Shown piece after piece: positions 19,201 through 28,532 of a stretch of DNA of 64,000 nt. The notes beneath the pieces were generated by a model that was given only the letters and a program-made list of their open reading frames with translations, was not told where the DNA came from and ran no database searches. This DNA comes from Nostoc sp. TCL240-02 (GTDB taxonomy: Bacteria; Cyanobacteriota; Cyanobacteriia; Cyanobacteriales; Nostocaceae): NCBI RefSeq assembly GCF_013343235.1, contig NZ_CP040094.1, forward strand, positions 1,302,501 through 1,366,500, read 5' to 3'. A program made the translations under genes and the position numbers. The number at the start of each line of letters is the position of its first letter. Within the stretch, counting starts at the first letter, position 1.

Positions 19201-22200
19201 ACATTGAGTTTTTCAACCTGGGAATTAACCTTAGCTTCTACTTCTATGACCAGATTTTGCTCGTGTTCAAGCAATAAGTAACCGATTTCTCCTCCTACTT
19301 GCTCGATGACAATTTGCATTAATGTCTTCAACAACCGCGAAAAAACAATTTCACTCGATATGCTTTGAGAAGCTTTAACTACCGATAAAAAGTTTAAATG
19401 CTCGCCTGTGGTGATAAATGTTCCGTTAGAAGTAAGCTGTTGTTGTGGCAATAACTGAGGATAGGATTCTTCGAGGTGCTTAACTTTTGCAGATGCCTCC
19501 CAGCGCAGATATGAATTTTTAGCTTCTTGTAAGTAAGTTTTGGCAATTAATTCAAACTCTCGCTCAAAGTAAAACTTAGCGTCTAGCTCATTAGCCAAAG
19601 CTTCATATTGTACAAATCCCTGCTCACGGGCTGAAGTAATTGATTGCTCATACAAGCTCATTGCTTCCAAGTCTCGACCTTTAATTCGAGCTATTTCAGC
19701 AGCTACTAATTGAGACTTGTGTAAGAAGTTTTCAGGGCAGTGATAAGCCCAGTATTGCAATTGTTGTTGATGGGATTTTAGAGTTAGTAAAAACTGTTCT
19801 TGCTCTGAAAAAGATACTGTTGAATAAAGAGCCGTTAAAGTCAGTGAGTAATATAAAATATAATCTGTTTCAATGGGTAATGCCAGTGTTGCTATAGGAA
19901 ATTGAGATAATTTTAATGCACATTTTAGTGCTTCTGTATATTCTCTATATGTAAAAAAGATAATTAATTTAATAATATTATAAAAAATAATTCCACTGAC
20001 AAAACCTGCATCTTTAATAATAGATAAAGCGTAGGATTCATCAAATTCATCATTACTTAGAGTCAACCTTTGGTAAGTAAGTCCGCGCAGATTCATCAGC
20101 AACATCTGCTGTAGTCTGATTGTCTGATAGACAGCCTCATGTTTAGACTGGCAGGCAAATGCAGTATATTTTTCTAGCGATTTGTATGTTTCTGCAAGTG
20201 GAAAACCTAACTGGATAATTTGCCACGAGCCTTGATAACCATTGTAGTTTGCCATCGTCACATCGCCTGCTTCCACACAGCTAATAAATCCCAGTTCTAA
20301 AAAAGGAATATCGCTAGCAATGTGGTTACGCCAAACGTTAATATGGCTTCCATGAATGTGTAAAACAACTCCTCTAAGTTTCAAGTCGTGAAACTTTTCA
20401 TTCAATTGAATTGCCATCTCAGAAAATGCGTAACCTGTAGGAATATCATGGAAGATAGAAACCAACAACATGGCGTACATACTGTAAGCAAAACAGGAAT
20501 CTTCCGTATTCCCAAACTTGAGTGAGTAGTTAACTGCTTTCAGTACGACTAAAGGAAAGAGATGAGGTCTACCAAGATAAGTAGGCGGGCCCAAAGTTGT
20601 CAACAGACTAATTACTGTTTTAATATTGGGGTCTTCAATTACTAAAGCATTAATTAAATCTGAGACTTGTCTGTTATCTAGATTAGTTGATATCTGGTTT
20701 CTTTCAATTGCGATCGCAGCTTTCACTTCCTCATCTGTATCAGGGAATGTCACCTCAAAAAGTTTTAAAGCTTCTAATCCCAATGTCAGCGCCTCTTCAA
20801 ATCTACCTGCGACTTGATAGAGTCTGATTTGCGACATATAAATATTAGATTTGTCTACATGAGATTCTGCTTTGAGCAATAGTAATTCAAATAGTTGTTC
20901 TGCTTGTTCTAAATTTCCGGTTAAGAATTCACATTCAGCTAGTTCTCTAAATAAAGTAAATGTTTGTTCGTATTGTTCTATCCAGGTATTTTCAGCTAAA
21001 AGATTCATGGCAACGCTAAAAAATCTTTTAGCAGGAATGTAGGCTATAGATGCTTTTGCTTTCTTAGCAGCGATTAAATTCAATCTTACCAACTCATCTT
21101 TTTCTGTCTGTTCAATAATCAGATGAACCGCGAGATTTAGTTGATTAACTAAATCAAAAATTTGCTCGTTAACTTGTTCATAACTGGAATTTTTTAGTAA
21201 AAGTCGCCCAATCTTCAGATGAGCTACCGACTTTGATTCATCAGCAATTAAGGAGTATGCAGCTTGTTGAACTCGGTCATGGTAGAAACGATAGTTTCTA
21301 CCAGCACTTTCATCTGACTCTATAGGGATAATTAATCCTCTTAAAATTGCTTCAACAAGGGCATTTGCTGTTTCTTGAATAGATTGTTCACCAACGATCG
21401 CTAAAACTTCTAGATCAAAGCGATTACCAATACAGGAGGCTAATTTAAGCACTTCTTGAGTTGCGGCTGGTAGCTTTTGCATCCGCCCAATCATCAAGCT
21501 GACAATATTATCTGTAATACCTTGGGCTTCAATCTGAGCTAGATCCCATTGCCACCCCCCTTTTACCCCCTTGGTAAGGAGAGATTGACGGGGGTCAAAA
21601 ATTAGCAGATTTTCTTGATGCAGTGTTTTCAGAAATTCATTGATAAAGAAAGGATTACCATCAGTTTTTTGGATAATCAATTGAGCAAGAGGTTCTACTC
21701 GTTCTGCTGAACTATGCAATGTATCAGCAATCAATTGATTTACATGAACAAGATTTAAAGGAGTAAGAATAATTTCAGTTTTTCTTACTCCCTGCTGGCA
21801 AATCTTCTCCATCATTAAACTAAAGGGATGCACAACATCTACTTCATTATCTTGATAAGCTAAAATAAAGCAGAGATAATGGATACTAGACCCAGTAATG
21901 ACGGTTTGAATTAAATTTAAAGTAGCGCTGTCTGCCCACTGCATATCATCTAAAAAAACAGTGAGTGGATGTTCCTTTTGCGAAAATACACTGAGAAAAT
22001 TCTGAAATACTAAATTAAATCTATTTTGAGATTCAGAAGGCCCTAATTCTGGTATAGGTGGCTGTTCTCCAACAATTAATTCAACTTCTGGAATTACATC
22101 GGTGATTAATCTACCATTGTTCCCTAATGCTATTTGTATTCGCTTTTTCCAATTGGCAAGTTGTTCTTCAGGCTCAGTTAAAATTTGTCTAACAAGTGTT

Positions 22201-23324
22201 TTAAAAGCTTGAACAATGGTGGAGTAAGGAATATCTCGTTTATACTGATCGAATTTACCAAATATAAAAACGCCACGTTCTTTGACAATGGGCTTGTGAA
22301 TCTCCTTAACTAAAGAATATTTACCAATCCCAGCATAGCCAGAGACGAGGACAAGTTCTGGTTTTCCTTGGCTAACAACTCGCTCAAATGCTTGGAGAAG
22401 CTTGGCAATTTCTTGTTCTCGTCCATACAATTTTTGAGGAATTTGAAAGCGTTTTGAGATATCTTGCTCACCCAAAATAAAGGATTGAATTTCTCCAGTT
22501 GTTTCCAATTGTTTTAAACACTGTTCCAAATCAAATTGCAAACCTAAAGCACTTTGATATCTCTGTTCTGCAACCTTCGACAACAATTTGATAATGATGT
22601 CACAGAGCATAAGGGGAATATCATCGTTGAGCTTTTTCGGAGATGGCGGAGATTGGGCAATATGACAATGCACCCACTCTAAGGGGTCTTTGCCTTGAAA
22701 TGGTAGCTGATCTGTCAGCATCTCATAAAAGGTGACTCCCAGTGAATACAAATCGCTACGATGGTCAATTCCTCGATTCATCCGTCCGGTTTGTTCAGGT
22801 GAAAGATAAGGTAAACTGCCTTCAATGCGACTGGAACTGCTAACTATTTGCTGCTGATATGGAATAAAAGCAGCAATTCCAAAATCGGCGATTTTAACCT
22901 GACTGGTGTCGAGATTAACTAAGATATTTTGCGGCTTAATATCCTTGTGGACAATGTTACGAGTGTGAATTTGTGCGAGTTTGCTGGTGATTTCAATCGC
23001 AATCTTTAAGAACGAAACAGGTTCTTGAAATTGGTCTAGCAATTGATCGAGCGATCGCGCCTCAAAATCCTCCATAATCAAATAAGGGATTCCCTGGTGC
23101 ATCTCTAAGGCGTATACCTTGACTGCGGCGGGGATATTTAACCTTTGAGCGATCGCATACTCACGTTTGAGTTGTTCAATATTATTGGGTGTACACTGTT
23201 CTGGACGTAGCCCTTTGATAATTACCGGACACTGGTCTTTAATCTTGATTCCACGGTATATGACTGCTTTTACCCCTGCTTTTAACAAAGTGACAATTTT
23301 AAATCCGGGTAATGCAATCATCAT
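16215..23324 (-). CDS. Giant hybrid sensor: Ser/Thr kinase, AAA/AfsR-type ATPase, GAF/PAS sensors, histidine kinase, receiver
   Basis: A 2369-residue cytosolic signalling protein. Residues 1-270 form a Ser/Thr kinase: Lys37, catalytic HKD at 126-128, DFG at 147-149. Residues about 297-650 form an orc1/AfsR-type ATPase with Walker A GYAGIGKYS at 329-337 and Walker B VFLDDMQWAD. A helical repeat region follows to about 1330. Then come a GAF (about 1370-1530), a PAS (about 1545-1665) and two further GAFs to about 1960. HisKA has His2006 (LSHELRTP), HATPase is about 2105-2215 with N, G1 (DTGKGI) and G2 (GLGLGL) boxes, and the receiver has Asp2297 and Lys2351. Such proteins occur in filamentous cyanobacteria as HstK-type kinases. 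Tyr336 replaces the Ser/Thr that normally follows the P-loop Lys. Signals are unknown. Confidence 0.93.
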   Translation of the reverse strand: MMIALPGFKIVTLLKAGVKAVIYRGIKIKDQCPVIIKGLRPEQCTPNNIEQLKREYAIAQRLNIPAAVKVYALEMHQGIPYLIMEDFEARSLDQLLDQFQEPVSFLKIAIEITSKLAQIHTRNIVHKDIKPQNILVNLDTSQVKIADFGIAAFIPYQQQIVSSSSRIEGSLPYLSPEQTGRMNRGIDHRSDLYSLGVTFYEMLTDQLPFQGKDPLEWVHCHIAQSPPSPKKLNDDIPLMLCDIIIKLLSKVAEQRYQSALGLQFDLEQCLKQLETTGEIQSFILGEQDISKRFQIPQKLYGREQEIAKLLQAFERVVSQGKPELVLVSGYAGIGKYSLVKEIHKPIVKERGVFIFGKFDQYKRDIPYSTIVQAFKTLVRQILTEPEEQLANWKKRIQIALGNNGRLITDVIPEVELIVGEQPPIPELGPSESQNRFNLVFQNFLSVFSQKEHPLTVFLDDMQWADSATLNLIQTVITGSSIHYLCFILAYQDNEVDVVHPFSLMMEKICQQGVRKTEIILTPLNLVHVNQLIADTLHSSAERVEPLAQLIIQKTDGNPFFINEFLKTLHQENLLIFDPRQSLLTKGVKGGWQWDLAQIEAQGITDNIVSLMIGRMQKLPAATQEVLKLASCIGNRFDLEVLAIVGEQSIQETANALVEAILRGLIIPIESDESAGRNYRFYHDRVQQAAYSLIADESKSVAHLKIGRLLLKNSSYEQVNEQIFDLVNQLNLAVHLIIEQTEKDELVRLNLIAAKKAKASIAYIPAKRFFSVAMNLLAENTWIEQYEQTFTLFRELAECEFLTGNLEQAEQLFELLLLKAESHVDKSNIYMSQIRLYQVAGRFEEALTLGLEALKLFEVTFPDTDEEVKAAIAIERNQISTNLDNRQVSDLINALVIEDPNIKTVISLLTTLGPPTYLGRPHLFPLVVLKAVNYSLKFGNTEDSCFAYSMYAMLLVSIFHDIPTGYAFSEMAIQLNEKFHDLKLRGVVLHIHGSHINVWRNHIASDIPFLELGFISCVEAGDVTMANYNGYQGSWQIIQLGFPLAETYKSLEKYTAFACQSKHEAVYQTIRLQQMLLMNLRGLTYQRLTLSNDEFDESYALSIIKDAGFVSGIIFYNIIKLIIFFTYREYTEALKCALKLSQFPIATLALPIETDYILYYSLTLTALYSTVSFSEQEQFLLTLKSHQQQLQYWAYHCPENFLHKSQLVAAEIARIKGRDLEAMSLYEQSITSAREQGFVQYEALANELDAKFYFEREFELIAKTYLQEAKNSYLRWEASAKVKHLEESYPQLLPQQQLTSNGTFITTGEHLNFLSVVKASQSISSEIVFSRLLKTLMQIVIEQVGGEIGYLLLEHEQNLVIEVEAKVNSQVEKLNVSRPAFDGEISQVIPQSMLNYVQQTQETVILQNATEQNMFSGDEYVIQKQPKSVLCLPIARQSKLLGILYLENNLIPSAFTQEKLSVLEILTVQIAISLENARLYQGLENSQEQLNLALKSGKIGVWSWDIANDLFNWDQQIYQLFGLTPETFVATFESILARLHPDDSPLLAQSLSRAINEGVEHDLEYRIIWDDSSIRYLACRGKAFFNEVGKATHMSGIVLDITDRKQAEAERIQLIQEQTARQEAETDQQQAAFLAQVSATLASSLNYENTLASVANLVVPYFADWCSVDLLQDNQSINRVAVAHRDPEKVKLGWELHQHYPRKLDEPGGVPKVLRTGIPEMVTEISDALLAKGIQNAEHLRIIREIGLKSCIMLPLMARERIFGAISFFTSESERRYSTSDLSLAEDIAHRAAIAIDNARLYQEAQQAQKTAEIALERIARLQSITAALSESLTPAQVSEVIVEQSMAALGANSALVALLNENKTELEIVQTVGYNQDLVEAWRHFSIDSPSPLAEAVRTGQPTWIESKQNRMARYPHLAEAYAQYDIDAWISIPLMVEGSAVGGVTLGFDQLQLLSGEDQAFILAVAQQCAQAIARAHLYEAERTARNAAESANRIKDEFLAVLSHELRTPLNPILGWTKLMRSRKLDQATSDRALETIERNAKLQTQLIEDLLDVSRILQGKLNLNFGPINLVSVIEAAIETVRLSAQAKSIEIETIFESGVGQVLGDGNRLQQVIWNILSNAIKFTPNRGQVTIKLEQVGSQVQICVTDTGKGIVPEFLPYVFDYFRQADGATTRKFGGLGLGLAIVRHLVELHGGTVQVESLGEEKGATFTVRLPCLQDESKGIKDKINTSSLLPDQSLPLSGLNILVVDDDADMREFLPFMLEQYGATVTAVASAIAALTALSQSQPNLIISDIGMPEMDGYMLMRQIRSLEPEKGGTIPAIALTAYAGEMDSRQAIAAGFQQHISKPVDPEELVKAIGSLIKSL

Positions 23325-23438
23325 GCTAAATGCTCCAGCCGTGCTTCTTCCGAGATAATTCGAGCTTACTTGTATTTTAGATACATTTCTTTGGACAGAT
23401 GAAATTTAGATGATATCAGCTTTGGATAATCACTTCTG

Positions 23439-23468
23439 TTAACTCTACAGACAAAAATAAGCTACAAT
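23439..23468 (+). promoter_or_regulatory. Possible sigma-70-type promoter of ccdA
   Basis: TTAACT (23439-23444) and TACAAT (23463-23468) are separated by 18 bases and lie about 38 bases upstream of the ccdA ATG. The -10 is good and the -35 is weak. Position in a divergent intergenic region supports it. Confidence 0.35.
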
Positions 23469-23505
23469 TCAAGCAGAGTAAGCATTTCCCGCTCAGAAAC
23501 TCCCC

Positions 23506-24246
23506 ATGTTTGATAACCTGCAAACCCAAATTTACCAACTAGAACAATTTGCCAACAGCCTCGTTTCTAACCAACTGGCACACCTTAGCGTGGTCAGCGT
23601 TGGTATCATCTTTGGCGCTGGCTTGCTCACCAGTCTTACACCCTGTATGCTTTCTATGCTGCCAATTACCATTGGTTACATCGGCGGTTATGAAGCCAAA
23701 AACCGCTTGCAAGCAGCTGCCCAATCAACTTGGTTTGCTTTAGGATTAGCAACTACATTAGCCGGGATGGGAATAATAGCAGCTTTGGTAGGAAAAGTCT
23801 ATGGACAAGTGGGAATTGGTTTGCCGATTATCGTCAGCATTATCGCAATTCTCATGGGGCTGAACTTACTAGAAGCACTACCTCTGCAATTTCCATCCTT
23901 GGGCGAAACGAATTGGATTTCGCAAGATTTACCTATAGGATTGCGTTCTTATTTACTGGGGCTGACTTTTGGCTTAGTTGCATCTCCTTGTAGCACGCCT
24001 GTTTTAGCCAGTTTACTGGGTTGGATTGCCAATACTCAAGACTTAATTTTAGGCGCTGTTTTGCTACTTTCGTACACAGCAGGTTATGTAGCACCATTGA
24101 TTTTGGCGGGTACTTTTACAGCTTCAATTAAAAAATTACTAGAATTGCGTCGCTGGTCTGGTTGGATTAACCCAGTTAGCGGGGCGCTGTTGGTAGGATT
24201 CGGTGTATTTTCCTTAATTTCTCGGATTCCCCTTGGCAGTTTTTAA
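23506..24246 (+). CDS. ccdA: Cytochrome c biogenesis protein CcdA
   Basis: A 246-residue thylakoid/plasma membrane protein with about six transmembrane helices. It carries reducing equivalents across the membrane to keep apocytochrome c haem-binding cysteines reduced for haem attachment. The two redox cysteines are visible: Cys47 in LTPCMLSMLP and Cys162 in ASPCSTPVL, in the two repeated halves characteristic of CcdA/DsbD membrane domains. Length matches the family. The next gene, ccs1, begins 31 bases downstream and encodes the haem-delivery partner of system II, so the pair forms an operon. The start ATG has a weak upstream Shine-Dalgarno. Confidence 0.95.
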   Translation: MFDNLQTQIYQLEQFANSLVSNQLAHLSVVSVGIIFGAGLLTSLTPCMLSMLPITIGYIGGYEAKNRLQAAAQSTWFALGLATTLAGMGIIAALVGKVYGQVGIGLPIIVSIIAILMGLNLLEALPLQFPSLGETNWISQDLPIGLRSYLLGLTFGLVASPCSTPVLASLLGWIANTQDLILGAVLLLSYTAGYVAPLILAGTFTASIKKLLELRRWSGWINPVSGALLVGFGVFSLISRIPLGSF

Positions 24247-24276
24247 TATCAATACCTTTGTTAGATTTTACACCTA

Positions 24277-25674
24277 ATGACTTTAGAAGATTCAGCATCC
24301 AAAGAATTAAAATGGTGGGCAAGACCTGGCAATTACTTACGGCAAGAGCTTTTGCCCGTACTGACTAACTTACGACTAGCGATCGCACTACTGCTGTTGA
24401 TTGCAATCTTTAGTTCCACCGGAACTGTAATTGAGCAAGGTCAGCCACCTGCATTTTATCAGGCTAACTACCCAGAACATCCAGCTTTATTTGGTTTCTT
24501 AACTTGGAAGGTAATTCAGGTAGTTGGGTTAGACCATGTATATCGTACCTGGTGGTTTCTGGCATTACTTATCTTATTTGGCACTAGCTTAACTGCTTGT
24601 TCTTTTACCCGTCAGTTACCAGCTTTAAAAGCTGCCCAGCGCTGGAAATATTACGAAGAACCACGGCAATTTCAAAAATTAGCTTTAAGTGCAGAACTAG
24701 ATAATGGTTCTCTAAATTCTCTCAGCCAACTATTACAGAAACGCCGCTATAAAATTTTTCCAGATCAAGAAAAAGAAAATATCCTCTATGCCCGCAAAGG
24801 AATAGTCGGACGCATTGGTCCAATTATTGTTCATATTGGTATCGTAGCTATTCTACTAGGGGGAATTTGGGGGGCGATGACTGGGTTTATGGCACAGGAA
24901 ATGATTGCCAGTGGCGATACATTTCAAGTGACAAATATTGTCGATGCTGGCCCAATAGCTGCCCAAGTCTCGAAAGATTGGTCTGTGCGCGTCAATCGTT
25001 TTTGGATTGACTACACTCCATCTGGTGGCATCGATCAATTTTATTCCGATATGTCTGTCTTAAATAAGCAGGGAGAGGAAGTTGACCACAAAAAGATTTT
25101 TGTCAACGAGCCTCTGCGCTATCGGGGCATAACCTTCTACCAAACTGATTGGGGAATTGCAGGTGTTCGCGTCCAATTTAACAATAGCCCGATTTTTCAA
25201 TTACCAATGGCGCTATTGAACACCAAAGGACAAGGGCGCATTTGGGGTACGTGGGTTCCTACTAAACCGGATTTGAGTGAGGGTGTCTCTTTGCTAGCCA
25301 AAGACTTGCAAGGGATGGTATTAATTTATGATCCCAAGGGTAAATTAGTTGATACTGTCCGCGCTGGGATGTCAACCGAAGTCAATGGCGTGAAGTTGAA
25401 AATTCTGGATGTTATTGGCAGCACTGGCTTACAAATTAAAGCCGATCCAGGCATACCAATTGTTTACTCAGGATTTGGTTTACTAATGTTGGGTGTGGTG
25501 ATGAGTTACTTTTCTCATTCACAAATATGGGCATTGCAAAAAGGCGATCTCTTATATGTTGGTGGCAAAACTAACCGCGCCCAAGTTGCTTTTGAACAAG
25601 AGGTTTTAGAAATTTTAGATCGGCTTAGTTCAGAGCCAAAAATTGAGGAAAAAGAGACGGCTATTGAAGTTTAA
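24277..25674 (+). CDS. ccs1: System II cytochrome c biogenesis protein Ccs1 (ResB/CcsB)
   Basis: A 465-residue membrane protein of the ResB/Ccs1 family, partner of CcsA in haem transport and ligation to c-type cytochromes on the lumenal side. Hydrophobic helices lie at about residues 30-50, 85-103, 180-200 and near the C-terminus (about 400-420), with a large lumenal domain between helices 3 and 4, as in the family. Recognisable segments include [16 protein letters not shown] with the following [11 protein letters not shown], and [13 protein letters not shown] in the soluble domain. It is co-transcribed with ccdA. CcsA is not in the window. A strong hairpin terminator overlaps the stop codon region. 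Confidence 0.95.
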   Translation: MTLEDSASKELKWWARPGNYLRQELLPVLTNLRLAIALLLLIAIFSSTGTVIEQGQPPAFYQANYPEHPALFGFLTWKVIQVVGLDHVYRTWWFLALLILFGTSLTACSFTRQLPALKAAQRWKYYEEPRQFQKLALSAELDNGSLNSLSQLLQKRRYKIFPDQEKENILYARKGIVGRIGPIIVHIGIVAILLGGIWGAMTGFMAQEMIASGDTFQVTNIVDAGPIAAQVSKDWSVRVNRFWIDYTPSGGIDQFYSDMSVLNKQGEEVDHKKIFVNEPLRYRGITFYQTDWGIAGVRVQFNNSPIFQLPMALLNTKGQGRIWGTWVPTKPDLSEGVSLLAKDLQGMVLIYDPKGKLVDTVRAGMSTEVNGVKLKILDVIGSTGLQIKADPGIPIVYSGFGLLMLGVVMSYFSHSQIWALQKGDLLYVGGKTNRAQVAFEQEVLEILDRLSSEPKIEEKETAIEV

Positions 25675-25732
25675 ATGCAAAGGTACGCATAGTATAAGTG
25701 AAAAATTTGCGTACCTTTGCATTTCAAATTTA
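25673..25732 (+). terminator. Strong hairpin terminator after ccdA-ccs1
   Basis: AAATGCAAAGGTACGCA (25673-25689) and its exact complement TGCGTACCTTTGCATTT (25708-25724) form a 17-pair stem, followed by a T-rich stretch (ATTTATTTTTC). The left arm begins at the ccs1 stop codon. Confidence 0.8.
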
Positions 25733-25792
25733 TTTTTCTCGTTTTACAATTAATTACACCTACACAGCTACAGATTGGAAAATTATTAAGCA

Positions 25793-26887
25793 TTGGAACT
25801 AAAGTTTTGTATATCTGCTCAACTTCAATCTAAACGACGGGTTTGCCTACTACCTGTAATCGCTATATTGTTGAGTATCGCTTCTTGTACTACCGATAAT
25901 AAAAAAATCAAGCACGTTTCTCTCGTTGGTGCTGGGGCAAGTTTTCCTGCGCCTTTGTACGAACGCTGGCTTTCAGATTACAACCAGCAAAATCCCAATG
26001 TGGAAATTAACTATCAAGCTATAGGAAGCAGCGCTGGAGTACAACAGCTTATTGAAGGTACTGTAGACTTTGCAGCTAGTGATGTGGGAATTACAAATGA
26101 ACAAGCAGCTAAGATCAACAGGGGAGTGATTGCTTTACCCATGACTGCTGGTTCCATAGTGCTAGCTTACAATCTCACGTCCGCCCCCCAGTCACCTCCA
26201 GTCAATCTGCCAAATGGTTTAAAGCTATCACGCCAAGTTTATGTAGATATTTTTCTCGGAAAAATTACGAATTGGAATCATCCGAGAATAGCTGTAGCTA
26301 ATCCAGGCGTAAATTTGCCCAATCTACCGATTCAGGTTGTACACCGCACTGATGGTAGTGGAACTACAAGTGTGTTGACGCAACATCTAAGTGCTATAAG
26401 TCCAGAATGGAAAAGCAAAGTTGCAGCAGGTAAAGCTGTCGCATGGCCAGTGGGAATTGGTGGAAAGGGTAACGAAGGTGTTACTGCCTTAGTTCAACAG
26501 ATCCCAGGAGCTATTGGCTATGTAGAATACATCTACGCCAAACAAAATAAACTTCCTGTGGCTGCTTTGGAAAATAAATCTGGTAATTATATTACGCCTA
26601 CACCAGAATCTGTAGCTCAAACCTTGGAGTCAGTGAAGTTACCCGCCGATAACTTAATTGCTTTTATCAACGATCCTACAGGTTCCCAGTCTTATCCCAT
26701 CGTTACTTATAGCTGGCTCTTAACTTATCAGCAATATCCAAACAGAGTCAAAGGTGAAGCGCTAAAAAAATTTATTGATTGGGCTTTGATTGAGGGGCAA
26801 AAATCCAGTTTGGAACTCGGATATATTCCTTTATCTAAAAAAGTTGTGCTTCAAGTACAATCTGCTGCAAACAAAATTGCAAAATAA
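25793..26887 (+). CDS. pstS: Phosphate ABC transporter substrate-binding lipoprotein PstS
   Basis: A 364-residue periplasmic protein that captures phosphate for the Pst transporter. The N-terminus is a lipoprotein signal ending in the lipobox SIASC, so the mature Cys is lipid-anchored. The mature sequence has the family signatures GAGASFPAPLYERWL, the phosphate-contacting loop GSSAGVQQL, FAASDVGIT and HRTDGSGTTSV. The start is a TTG; no ATG lies upstream in frame and the signal peptide fits this start. No pstCAB genes follow, so it is a stand-alone copy, as often seen in cyanobacteria. No clear Pho box was found. Confidence 0.93.
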   Translation: MELKFCISAQLQSKRRVCLLPVIAILLSIASCTTDNKKIKHVSLVGAGASFPAPLYERWLSDYNQQNPNVEINYQAIGSSAGVQQLIEGTVDFAASDVGITNEQAAKINRGVIALPMTAGSIVLAYNLTSAPQSPPVNLPNGLKLSRQVYVDIFLGKITNWNHPRIAVANPGVNLPNLPIQVVHRTDGSGTTSVLTQHLSAISPEWKSKVAAGKAVAWPVGIGGKGNEGVTALVQQIPGAIGYVEYIYAKQNKLPVAALENKSGNYITPTPESVAQTLESVKLPADNLIAFINDPTGSQSYPIVTYSWLLTYQQYPNRVKGEALKKFIDWALIEGQKSSLELGYIPLSKKVVLQVQSAANKIAK

Positions 26888-27012
26888 CTAGTTTTTAGTT
26901 TAGATCGTGTCCGCTTAATCAACCTGAGTAAAAATGTTCGTGTTCACTAAAAACCAAAGTTTGGCATTGCTAATTGGAGTATGAAAAATAATTTTGCGTA
27001 ATTTCATAATCC

Positions 27013-27043
27013 TTGTAGAGATGTTGGATTACAACGTCTCTAC
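27013..27043. repeat. Palindromic intergenic repeat
   Basis: TGTAGAGATGT and ACGTCTCTACA form a near-perfect palindrome around a short loop. The TGTAGAGACGT type of repeat is frequent in Nostoc intergenic DNA. It lies between convergent pstS and queF and may also affect 3' ends. Confidence 0.5.
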
Positions 27044-27082
27044 ATCCAGATTCATATCACCATTCAGCAATACCCAAAGTTT

Positions 27083-27481
27083 TTATGATGGGTACTTATG
27101 ATGACGCACTTCAACCACAGTATGTACATTACCGCGAGGTGTAAAATCTGCTTTCACAGTGGCTTCTAACGGATCACAAGCAGCGACAAAATCGTCCAAA
27201 ATTTGATTGGCAGATTCTTCGTGGGAAATATAGCGATCGCGGTAACTGTTAATGTAAAGTTTAAGCGCCTTCAATTCTACTACCCGTTCATCAGGTATAT
27301 ATGTAACGTAAATTGTCGCAAAGTCAGGATAGCCGGAAAACGGACATTTACAAGTAAATTCCGGCAAAGTAATATTAATGTCATATCGTCTCCCCATACG
27401 CGGATTTGGAAAGGTAATTAATTTACCTTCCGCAATATCGCGTTCACCATACTTCATTTCAGGGAATTTGTCAGTTGTCAT
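27083..27481 (-). CDS. queF: NADPH-dependent 7-cyano-7-deazaguanine reductase QueF, short type
   Basis: A 132-residue enzyme reducing preQ0 to preQ1 in the queuosine tRNA-modification pathway. The catalytic Cys lies in FTCKCPFSGYPDFA, where it forms a thioimide with the substrate nitrile. The family motif VELKALKLYINSYRD, with Glu in ELK, and the HEESANQI helix follow. Length matches the YkvM-like single-domain form that works as a higher oligomer. Upstream of the start is a degenerate GTCATTT-type short tandem repeat; no preQ1 riboswitch is evident. Other que genes are not in the window. Confidence 0.97.
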   Translation of the reverse strand: MTTDKFPEMKYGERDIAEGKLITFPNPRMGRRYDINITLPEFTCKCPFSGYPDFATIYVTYIPDERVVELKALKLYINSYRDRYISHEESANQILDDFVAACDPLEATVKADFTPRGNVHTVVEVRHHKYPS

Positions 27482-27563
27482 TTGTCATTGGTTATTTTAC
27501 TTATGTTTACGTCTTTTTATTAATTTTGTACAGACAAAGATTTTTCGCGTCTCTACTCCCTCC

Positions 27564-27962
27564 TCAATACTCTTCCTTCTCCCAGTCTGGACAATTCTCA
27601 TCTTCACAACCGTGGGGATGCATAGCACAAACTAACAAATTACCACTATAAACTTGACCGTGGTAATGAGTACAACCGATGCACGCAGGATTTTTTTCAG
27701 CTGTAGGTTCAACTGAATAAGGAAAACCTGGATCTACATCTGCTACCATGTCTTCCAGTTCCCAGTAAGCCTCCAACATTGGTTCAGCTAAATCCTGTAA
27801 ATACTGATCGACTTCAGTAACAATATTAGGGACTTGCTCAGTAATTTCTTCCGTTAGCTCAAAAAAAGCGTCAACCATTTCACTCATTTCCAGGAAGAAA
27901 CGCTCTACTTCATCAGCCACTGTTTCAACGATTTCTGCTAAATCCTTTTGCCACTGTTCCAT
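27564..27962 (-). CDS. Conserved protein with helical N-terminus and Cys-rich C-terminus
   Basis: A 132-residue acidic protein. ATG at 27962 (MEQWQKDLAEIVE) is the likely start; the longer frame upstream adds 26 residues that look like leader. Residues 1-85 are amphipathic helix rich in Glu, with probable coiled-coil. Residues about 92-125 hold CIGCTHYHGQ, then C, and CEDENCPDW, giving five cysteines and several histidines that could bind zinc or an iron-sulphur cluster. I do not recognise a named family, although the layout looks cyanobacteria-specific. Partner genes are not evident. Confidence 0.7.
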   Translation of the reverse strand: MEQWQKDLAEIVETVADEVERFFLEMSEMVDAFFELTEEITEQVPNIVTEVDQYLQDLAEPMLEAYWELEDMVADVDPGFPYSVEPTAEKNPACIGCTHYHGQVYSGNLLVCAMHPHGCEDENCPDWEKEEY

Positions 27963-28122
27963 AAACTTGACACCTTTGCAGGCTATAAACAGGACGCTTT
28001 GTGTTATCTGGGTGGAAGCACTAGAATACACACTAGGCAATGTATCTTATCAAGTTTCTATATGAAGTGCCATGTCAAAGTTCCACTTATTGCCAGTTAT
28101 ATCGAGTAAAAAATACTTTTTA

Positions 28123-28506
28123 TTAATCGCGTTGCAATCGTTTTAACTCATTTTGCAGGTCTAGCACTTCTTGACGCAATTTATCCACATTCTCATCACT
28201 TGATCCCTCTTTCACCGTTGGTTCTTCATCTTCCTCTAAAATTTCAATGCGGCGAGGTTCCGAAGGAGGTGTTTTCTCGGAGGTTTCAGCAGATGGTTGG
28301 GCTTGTTGGGCTTGCTTCATCATTTCTTCAACAAAGCGGCGGGCTTCTTCTGTGTTCATTTCGCCCTTTGCCACCATTTCATCTGCCAGTTTTTGGACTT
28401 GCGATCGCACTTGGGCTAATTTTCCCCCTGCTTTCTCACCTGCGTAAGAAGCTAATCCAACACCGAGGTAAAAAGCTTTTTGAACAATATCTCCAAAACC
28501 AGCCAT
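28123..28506 (-). CDS. Phasin-like helical protein
   Basis: A 127-residue protein starting MAGFGDIVQKAFYLGVGLASYAGEK, a mildly hydrophobic segment, then a long charged helix (about 28-68), a Pro/Glu-rich linker and a C-terminal coiled-coil (DKLRQEVLDLQNELKRLQ). The pattern fits the short phasin-like or phage-shock-like proteins of cyanobacteria. Whether it binds storage granules or membranes is unknown. It is encoded directly downstream of the 4.5S RNA gene on the same strand, with an AGGAGCGG stretch as ribosome-binding site just before the ATG. Confidence 0.65.
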   Translation of the reverse strand: MAGFGDIVQKAFYLGVGLASYAGEKAGGKLAQVRSQVQKLADEMVAKGEMNTEEARRFVEEMMKQAQQAQPSAETSEKTPPSEPRRIEILEEDEEPTVKEGSSDENVDKLRQEVLDLQNELKRLQRD

Positions 28507-28532
28507 TGTTGCTGACCGCTCCTAAAAATAGG

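Noticed and set aside
27482..27560. preQ1 riboswitch before queF
   Set aside because: The leader is short, AT-rich and repeat-like, with no visible pseudoknot stem.
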